Assembly (NCBI RefSeq): GCF_030867145.1 | Contig: NC_134433.1 | Coordinates: 12,847,216-12,911,215, forward strand | Direction of reading: 5' to 3' | Source: Opisthocomus hoazin | Taxonomy: Eukaryota > Chordata > Aves > Opisthocomiformes > Opisthocomidae | Length of the DNA stretch: 64,000 nucleotides | Shown: positions 60,801-64,000 of the stretch, piece by piece | Layout: the number at the start of each line of letters is the position of its first letter | Numbering within the stretch: position 1 is the stretch's first letter | Translations under genes and position numbers: made by a program | The notes under the pieces: model-generated | What the model saw: only the letters and a program-made list of their open reading frames with translations | Database searches by the model: none | Told to the model about the DNA's origin: nothing

Positions 60801-62961
60801 TTTCTTGGTCAAATAATAATATAATACACAGTCGGGAACATTCTAAAGTGAAAAGGCAAAAAAAATATTAGGTTTTATTGCTATAAAAAATATGTTTTTA
60901 GTATTTAATTTCTTTCAATGCTTAAATTATTCAGCCCCTAGACTAAAATAAAACTCTATTAGATTTGTTTGCTCAGCAGGGAAGTGAATTCACACATTAA
61001 TATAACAATATAACTATGCATAAAATTACAGTGTTAAACGCAAGTCTCATGTATTTATAATATCCCTCAGCTACTTCAGTCTGCATGATTTAATCTATAC
61101 TAGACAATTTGCAAGTTTGACAGCTTCTATTTATCATAATAGCTGTATGTATTCAAGATTCTGTTCTAAGTCTTAACAAATCCTAATTCTCCATTACTTC
61201 TTACACCAGTTCTGCAGACTAAAATTAGTTCTAAAGACTAATTCAGCCAGCAGTATGATCCCACTGACTTGAAAGGTGGTGGCAAAGTTTCTTGGAGTGA
61301 GCACAATGTCCTAGCAGAGCCAATTACGTCCTTACCTAAACAGTGAGCTAGTTAAAGAAGCTTACCTGCTTCAGAAAGAAAATTCGACCAAAACTAAAGG
61401 AACTGCCATTTTCTTCTATTGTTGTCACTAGTGTCATTTCAACTAACTGTTTTTAGATGTTTGCATGCACAGATTGTGTTACTGATCAAGCATAAAATCC
61501 TGTTAAAGCAGTAACTTTTTTTGGATTTACAATTCTTTCCAGGAAGAGAAAACGATGCTGGGATAAATAACTTACATTTGGAAAGTTAGGGATCCCACCC
61601 CAGGCTCTACTTACATTAAAAAAGGTCTTACCTTTCGTTCCAGGTAGGAAGCAATTAGACCAAAGTTCTTGGGATGTTGGACAAACCTTTTATAAATCAG
61701 AAATTATTTAAGTTTAACACCATAATCCATGATCAAATAAGCAAAGTAGTCTTCCAAATAATCTGTTCCATCAGCAAACCTTTGATTTACACAACTGAAA
61801 TTAGTCTAAAAAGGCCAGTTTTCAAATTGTGCATATTTCAAACAAAGCACTTAAAATTAGCTATTTGCTTATATAATGAGATCTTATACCTAGTCTTCTC
61901 ATTTTAATGTTATCATGGAACTAAAGTATTTTTAAGATAATTTCTTATCTAAGGACTAAATGCATGTGAGTCTACTCAGCTGAAAAGCCTAAAACTTTTG
62001 CAACATTTCATTCATCCAGCTAGGAACATTATCAAGTATTCTTGCACAAAAGCTTCAGCAGTCCCAATTTAACTGATGTTTGCTGGGGGGTTAGGTATTT
62101 AACTGTCGTTTGCAACGTAATAAAAAAAAAAATATAAAAAAGCCCATTACTTTTCCTTAAAAATCTCTTTCTCATGGTCGGTCCAGACATTCATGAACTG
62201 TCTGTCTTTATAAACTTTCATGGGATCCTCCATCAGACCATTCATATTAATAAACTTCACTCGTCTTTGTTCTGCATCAAACATCATGGGAGGAATGACA
62301 GAGAGCTGACGCATTTGTTTCTCATTATTCTACAGGCAAAGAATAAAAGAAAAAGTAAAGAATACAAAAAGTTGCTACTAATGTTTACAGTTCTTGAATT
62401 ACACAACTCTTTAAAAGCTCCACCACACTATACATCCACAGTTAGTTTGAAACTTCTTTCTGTCCACTTGTTAACTCTTCTAGAAGTTGTTGGTATCATA
62501 ATGGGCATTTACACAGTCAGCTAAAGGAAATAGTGTCGCAAATGATGAAAAACTAGAATGGTGCAGGCTTTTAGAACGGAAGAGTTTTCACATGTGTTAG
62601 AGCTGTAAAAAACTGGGTTGTAGCAAGCCTGCAATGAACACAGACGGATGAGAAAAAGTCTAGGACAGATACAATTAGGAAACATAACCCTTAAAAGAAA
62701 AGTATTTGCAAGACTTGTTTCAAGCCAACTTCACACAGACTCTCTCAAACCAGCCCAAAAAGGTTTCTTACCAAAGAAACAAACACTCTGAAAGGGACCT
62801 TTCACTGTCAACAGAAGGCTATAGAGTCATTTGCTGTGCTTCTATACCAAAGTACAGACAATAGCCTCACCTCCTGCTCAGAAAGTCCATCAATGATTTC
62901 AGAAATCTCATGTTCACTTCTAGCAATAGTTGCTGAAAGTCCAGCCCCTCTTTGACCAACT
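24693..62961 (-). CDS. NCOR1: NCOR1, nuclear receptor corepressor 1, 37 exons, 5' end outside the window
   Basis: 37 coding exons join without a frame break to 6517 nt, about 2171 residues ending YETLSDSDD. The missing N-terminal part (TBL1/GPS2-binding region) lies past 64000. In order the protein shows the deacetylase-activating domain with SANT1 (exons at 62871-60741), an acidic Lys/Glu stretch (54230), SANT2 (51762 and 50959), a Ser/Glu-rich region (48474), the GSI-motif repeats (44415-38428), a (Glu-Arg) tract (34322) and three CoRNR boxes: FIDVII in 32958, ICQII across 31647/31172 and LEDIIRKAL in 25878. The family protein is a nuclear scaffold that activates HDAC3 and represses genes bound by unliganded thyroid hormone and retinoic acid receptors. 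Exon 45488-45661 is probably a cassette exon. Introns not listed separately (95-1664 nt) show only CR1 pieces, A- or T-rich runs and unremarkable sequence. Confidence 0.98.
25066..25129 (+). mobile_element. CR1 LINE 3' end fragment
   Basis: It contains 'ctagatgacccacagaggtc' followed by 'ccttccaacccctaccattctgtgat', the CR1 3' terminus. It lies in the last NCOR1 intron, opposite in strand, ending about 10 bases before the exon at 25140. Confidence 0.88.
25140..25322 (-). CDS. NCOR1: NCOR1 exon, near C-terminus
   Basis: Lies between TTTCCAG|GA and ACA G|GTGAG. It encodes [20 protein letters not shown] and [20 protein letters not shown]. It is a basic then Ser-rich region conserved in the family. 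Confidence 0.96.
25878..26099 (-). CDS. NCOR1: NCOR1 exon with C-terminal CoRNR box
   Basis: Lies between CTCCCAG|GT and TCA G|GTGAGG. It contains [20 protein letters not shown], the best known nuclear-receptor interaction helix (LxxI/HIxxxI/L type). It ends NPSPNSG. Confidence 0.97.
27189..27242 (-). CDS. NCOR1: NCOR1 exon (54 nt)
   Basis: Lies between AATTGCAG|CA and TCA G|GTAAG. It encodes [17 protein letters not shown]. Small, but conserved in both NCOR paralogues. Confidence 0.95.
28488..28630 (-). CDS. NCOR1: NCOR1 exon
   Basis: Follows CTTGGCAG. It encodes [20 protein letters not shown] and [20 protein letters not shown], ending ATG G|GTATGC. Confidence 0.96.
28631..30614 (-). other. 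NCOR1: NCOR1 intron (2.0 kb)
   Basis: No exon, RNA gene or recognisable transposon was seen. Open frames near 29800-30275 lie on both strands and are taken as chance. Confidence 0.55.
30615..30752 (-). CDS. NCOR1: NCOR1 exon
   Basis: Follows GATGTAG. It encodes [20 protein letters not shown] and [20 protein letters not shown], ending AG|GTACGT in phase 2. The Arg codon is completed across each junction. Confidence 0.95.
31172..31395 (-). CDS. NCOR1: NCOR1 exon, second half of central CoRNR box
   Basis: Follows GCAATCAG. It opens [15 protein letters not shown], completing the ICQII receptor-interaction motif from the previous exon. It continues with Ser/Pro/Gln-rich sequence to ENLSDKSRG, ending AG|GTAATA. 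Confidence 0.95.
31647..31804 (-). CDS. NCOR1: NCOR1 exon, first half of central CoRNR box
   Basis: Follows AACTAG|GT. It encodes [20 protein letters not shown] and ends with [12 protein letters not shown] before GTAGGT. The CoRNR helix is split by the intron at its centre. Confidence 0.95.
32383..32511 (-). CDS. NCOR1: NCOR1 exon
   Basis: Follows ATACTCAG. It encodes [20 protein letters not shown] and then [18 protein letters not shown], ending A|GTAAGT. Confidence 0.95.
32958..33454 (-). CDS. NCOR1: NCOR1 large exon with N-terminal CoRNR box
   Basis: Follows CCAACAG. It encodes [34 protein letters not shown] and [20 protein letters not shown], then [19 protein letters not shown]. The last holds the FIDVII receptor-binding motif found in NCOR1. 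It ends SDSSSS, T|GTACGT. Confidence 0.97.
33724..33889 (-). CDS. NCOR1: NCOR1 exon
   Basis: Follows TGTGCAG|GT. It encodes [20 protein letters not shown] and [20 protein letters not shown], ending AT|GTATGT. Confidence 0.96.
34322..34495 (-). CDS. NCOR1: NCOR1 exon with Glu-Arg repeat
   Basis: Follows CTTCCAG|GA. It encodes [13 protein letters not shown], then 32 residues of alternating Glu and Arg (one Lys) at 34454-34359, then [13 protein letters not shown]. On the plus strand it appears as a pyrimidine-rich low-complexity tract, but it is coding. Confidence 0.96.
34359..34454 (-). repeat. NCOR1: Coding (Glu-Arg)16 tract
   Basis: 96 bases coding 16 Glu-Arg pairs with one Arg to Lys change. 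The Arg codons mix agg, aga, cgg, cga and cgt and the Glu codons mix gaa and gag. It is therefore not a pure short-unit DNA repeat. Confidence 0.95.
35037..35186 (-). CDS. NCOR1: NCOR1 exon
   Basis: Follows TCTAACAG|GA. It encodes [40 protein letters not shown] and ASLSP, ending CCA G|GTAAGA. Confidence 0.96.
36719..36928 (-). CDS. NCOR1: NCOR1 exon
   Basis: Follows CACCCTCAG. It encodes [20 protein letters not shown] and [20 protein letters not shown], ending AGA G|GTATGC. Confidence 0.96.
37680..37904 (-). CDS. NCOR1: NCOR1 exon
   Basis: Follows TTTTTAG|GT. It encodes [40 protein letters not shown] and [12 protein letters not shown], ending CCT G|GTAAAT. Confidence 0.96.
38428..38788 (-). 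CDS. NCOR1: NCOR1 exon, last GSI-repeat junction
   Basis: Follows TTTTCAG. It opens [20 protein letters not shown], completing a GSISQ/GTP repeat from the previous exon. It continues through [20 protein letters not shown] to MMNRVSE, ending G|GTATGT. Confidence 0.96.
39140..39396 (-). CDS. NCOR1: NCOR1 exon, GSI repeats
   Basis: Follows ATAAAAG|GC. It encodes [20 protein letters not shown] and [20 protein letters not shown], and ends IIEGSISQ before GTAAAT. Confidence 0.96.
39909..39992 (-). CDS. NCOR1: NCOR1 exon (84 nt), GSI repeat
   Basis: Follows ATTTTAG|GT. It encodes [20 protein letters not shown] and LSGSIMQ, ending G|GTAAAA. Confidence 0.95.
41400..41540 (-). CDS. NCOR1: NCOR1 exon
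   Basis: Follows TTGCCAG|CT. It encodes [20 protein letters not shown] and [19 protein letters not shown], ending G|GTAAAA. Confidence 0.95.
41834..41905 (-). mobile_element. CR1 LINE 3' end fragment (minus orientation)
   Basis: 'cacagaatgttcggggttgg', 'aagggacctctgtgggtcat' and 'ctagtccaactccctgcc' are the reverse complement of the CR1 3' terminus. It lies in an NCOR1 intron in the sense orientation of the gene. Confidence 0.92.
42185..42353 (-). CDS. NCOR1: NCOR1 exon, GSI repeat
   Basis: Follows AATGCAG. It opens [20 protein letters not shown] and continues with [16 protein letters not shown], ending A|GTGAGT. Confidence 0.96.
43161..43258 (-). CDS. NCOR1: NCOR1 exon, GSI repeats
   Basis: Follows AAATCAG|GT. 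It encodes [20 protein letters not shown] and ends LRGSITQ before GTATTT. It holds two GSI motifs. Confidence 0.96.
43698..43799 (-). CDS. NCOR1: NCOR1 exon
   Basis: Follows TGAATAG|CT. It encodes [20 protein letters not shown] and [12 protein letters not shown], ending G|GTAAAG. IKQEE looks like a SUMO consensus (psi-K-x-E). Confidence 0.95.
43895..44015 (-). CDS. NCOR1: NCOR1 exon, GSI repeat
   Basis: Follows ACTTCAG. It opens [20 protein letters not shown] and continues [17 protein letters not shown], ending G|GTAAGA. Confidence 0.96.
44415..44575 (-). CDS. NCOR1: NCOR1 exon, first GSI repeat
   Basis: Follows CCCCCAAG|TT, a less common AAG acceptor fixed by phase. It encodes [20 protein letters not shown] and the Pro run, then FIMGGSISQ before GTAAGA. 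Confidence 0.94.
45488..45661 (-). CDS. NCOR1: NCOR1 probable cassette exon
   Basis: 174 nt, with the same phase at both ends, between TTCACAG|GA and CCA G|GTAAAT. It encodes [20 protein letters not shown] to [10 protein letters not shown]. Skipping it joins the neighbours as EWEVLQP, the junction I recall from human NCOR1. Including it gives a longer form. Confidence 0.93.
45830..46025 (-). CDS. NCOR1: NCOR1 exon
   Basis: Follows CTTGTAG. It encodes [20 protein letters not shown] and [20 protein letters not shown], ending TGG GAA G|GTAGGC. A second AG eleven bases inside is rejected because only the first keeps the family sequence. Confidence 0.94.
46331..46460 (-). CDS. NCOR1: NCOR1 exon
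   Basis: Follows TTTCCAG. It encodes [20 protein letters not shown] and [13 protein letters not shown], ending ATG|GTATGG. Confidence 0.95.
46461..48473 (-). other. NCOR1: NCOR1 intron (2.0 kb)
   Basis: No exon, repeat family or RNA gene was recognised. The sequence is AT-rich with only short open frames. Confidence 0.55.
48474..49029 (-). CDS. NCOR1: NCOR1 largest exon, Ser/Glu-rich linker
   Basis: 556 nt after CCCCCCAG|GT. It encodes [15 protein letters not shown], the acidic and Thr/Ser-rich linker, and [20 protein letters not shown], ending GG|GTGAG. It follows SANT2 and is less conserved in sequence than the flanking domains. Confidence 0.96.
50096..50222 (-). CDS. NCOR1: NCOR1 exon after SANT2
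   Basis: Follows TTTCTCAG. It encodes [20 protein letters not shown] and [12 protein letters not shown], ending G|GTAACT. Confidence 0.95.
50959..51098 (-). CDS. NCOR1: NCOR1 exon, SANT2 domain (second part)
   Basis: Follows TGAATAG|GC. It encodes [20 protein letters not shown] and [20 protein letters not shown], ending AAG|GTGAG. These are helices 2 and 3 of the second SANT (Myb-like) domain, which contacts histone tails in this family. Confidence 0.97.
51762..51824 (-). CDS. NCOR1: NCOR1 exon (63 nt), SANT2 helix 1
   Basis: Follows TCTTTCAG|CT. It encodes [20 protein letters not shown], then G|GTAAG. SRWTEEE is the start of the SANT2 fold, with its conserved Trp. Confidence 0.96.
53489..53706 (-). 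CDS. NCOR1: NCOR1 exon, basic and poly-Pro region
   Basis: Follows CTCCCAG. It encodes [35 protein letters not shown] and an Ala run followed by [11 protein letters not shown], ending T|GTGAGT. It links the acidic stretch to SANT2. Confidence 0.96.
54230..54360 (-). CDS. NCOR1: NCOR1 exon, charged coiled-coil-like stretch
   Basis: Follows ATTTCAG. It opens [11 protein letters not shown] and is then almost entirely Lys and Glu to EKEES, ending AA|GTAAGT. The charged stretch follows SANT1 in the family. Confidence 0.95.
54361..60740 (-). other. NCOR1: Large NCOR1 intron (6.4 kb)
   Basis: No exon, RNA gene or recognisable transposon was seen. It holds an A-rich run at about 55440-55475 and a 23-base G homopolymer at 55656-55678. 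It is the longest complete intron in the window. Confidence 0.6.
55656..55678 (+). repeat. G homopolymer, 23 bases
   Basis: Uninterrupted run of 23 G followed by 'tggagggg'. It lies in the large NCOR1 intron. On the transcribed RNA it is a C run. Confidence 0.9.
60741..60842 (-). CDS. NCOR1: NCOR1 exon, end of SANT1/DAD
   Basis: Exactly 34 codons between ACTTTAG|AAT and CAG|GTACCT. It encodes [20 protein letters not shown] and [13 protein letters not shown]. The Tyr run and the Lys pair are residues of the kind that contact inositol tetraphosphate and HDAC3 in the known SMRT complex. Confidence 0.97.
61632..61686 (-). CDS. NCOR1: NCOR1 exon (55 nt), SANT1 middle
   Basis: Follows ATAAAAG. 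It encodes [18 protein letters not shown], then GTAAGA. This is the central helix and turn of SANT1. Confidence 0.96.
62151..62329 (-). CDS. NCOR1: NCOR1 exon, DAD and start of SANT1
   Basis: Follows CCTGTAG. It encodes [40 protein letters not shown] and [12 protein letters not shown], ending AA|GTAATG. The N-terminal part is the DAD extension that packs on HDAC3. Confidence 0.97.
62871..62961 (-). CDS. NCOR1: NCOR1 exon, most 5' exon in the window
   Basis: Follows ATTCTAG. One base completes a codon from the exon outside the window, then [20 protein letters not shown] and IIDGLSEQE follow, ending GAG|GTGAGG. This is the start of the deacetylase-activating domain. Confidence 0.96.
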
Positions 62962-64000
62962 CTAGAATTAAGGGAAAAAAGAAGTAGTAAGGATAAAGTA
63001 GAAAATAGCTCTATCTTCAGATTTTGTACACAACGGCAACCTTCAAAATTCTTTAAAATATTGTTACCAGTCTCCCAAATTAGTTAGTTAGGACTGTGCT
63101 TTCTTAAGTAGCATCAGAGTACAAACTCTGTTCATGTGCTGCAATTTCAAACAACTGCTCAGTTTTACAGGTGAATTTGCAAGGCTCAGCAAGAAGGGCA
63201 AGCCTGAGTCAACATCAAAACGGAGTGTTACCACAGATGCCATCGCAAGGAGGCGTTCAAGATACATTAATAGGCTTCTGCTGAGTATGAGAAGTGTTCA
63301 TCAGTGACACAGAAATCATCATCTTAATTAGTACACCTGATCAGCTGTGAAAGTCAGCTTTTTTGTTTTATTTTTTAGAAGAAAAGAGCACTTAAAATTT
63401 GCCTTTCATCAATTTGGTCAAGTTACTGATAAAGCACTGAGATTCATTACAACAAAGGAAGATTCTTAACTATTGAACTGACGGGGAGAGCTGTAATTTG
63501 GAAGAATTTTTCAGCTGGTGATCTTTACACTTAAGAACATCATAATAATATAATGCAGCATGTGGGTCAAAAAGCATTTCACAGATAAAAATCACTGATA
63601 ATTAGCCAAGACGTCTTCATTTGCTGGAAGATTTTACTGAACCAATCAATTTGCACGAAATCTGACAAAAAACTTTAGTATTTACATGGCAATAGTATTA
63701 CAAGCACAGCTACAGACAAAGATACTATTACATTAGAGAACATGAATAAAACGTAAAGAGACAGCCCCTTCCCAAGTACAAAGACGTGATACATCCTTAA
63801 AGTAAAAGCTTCTTATAGAGAGTCCTTTTTCCATTCTAAGAATTTACTTTCTTTCCTTCTTTTCTTGATTCCACAAAGCCAGATCTTCCAGATTTCATGA
63901 TAGATTGCAAACTATCCGCTTTTCCTATGTTTTATGAAGTAAGGGGATTTAGACAGATGGTTAGAAGAGATAATGATTCGAACACAACCGAATCATATTT
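62962..64000 (-). other. NCOR1: NCOR1 intron reaching the window edge
   Basis: I looked for the expected preceding exon (basic, REYYEKQFPEIRKQ-type sequence) and did not find it, so the window ends inside this intron. No repeat was recognised. Confidence 0.7.

Noticed and set aside
1..64000. CRISPR arrays, bacterial operons, tRNA or rRNA genes, intact retroviruses
   Set aside because: None seen; the window is vertebrate nuclear DNA with spliced genes, and the mobile elements recognised are truncated CR1 copies.

Overview
The window is a piece of bird (or at least sauropsid) nuclear genome carrying three ordinary vertebrate protein genes. The avian assignment rests on several CR1 LINE 3' ends, one closing in the ATTCTATG motif usual in birds, and on the fit of all three genes to vertebrate families. 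The gene order ZSWIM7, TTC19, NCOR1 is the same as on human chromosome 17p. I read the genes by joining exons through GT/AG splice sites with matching phases. Every junction inside the three genes keeps frame.

Layout. Positions 1-3500 are intergenic with no gene I can support. ZSWIM7 lies on the minus strand (coding 16310 down to 3719). It has 5 coding exons, one of only 22 nt, and encodes 140 residues. A CpG island at about 16530-17580 holds a divergent promoter shared with TTC19. TTC19 lies on the plus strand (17005-20735) in 10 coding exons encoding 355 residues. NCOR1 lies on the minus strand, tail-to-tail with TTC19. Its 37 coding exons here run from 62961 down to the stop codon at 24693 and encode about 2170 residues. 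Its 3'UTR probably runs to about 22.0 kb. The 5' exons of NCOR1, upstream of the deacetylase-activating domain, lie beyond base 64000.

Functions. ZSWIM7 (SWS1) is the SWIM zinc-finger subunit of the Shu complex, which assists RAD51/DMC1 in homologous recombination. TTC19 is a mitochondrial TPR protein that maintains respiratory complex III. NCOR1 is the nuclear-receptor corepressor scaffold that activates HDAC3. Apart from the shared ZSWIM7/TTC19 promoter, nothing shows the three genes working together; they are a conserved syntenic block, not a pathway.

I do not see a previously undescribed system here. The points most worth a second look are the ZSWIM7 microexon squeezed against a CR1 insertion, a ZSWIM7 upstream ORF that overlaps its start codon, a phase-symmetric cassette exon in NCOR1, the repeated GSI motifs of NCOR1 cut by introns at the same place, a two-variant 17-bp minisatellite in the NCOR1 3'UTR, a diverged duplicated segment in ZSWIM7 intron 2, and a long stop-free frame in ZSWIM7 intron 5.
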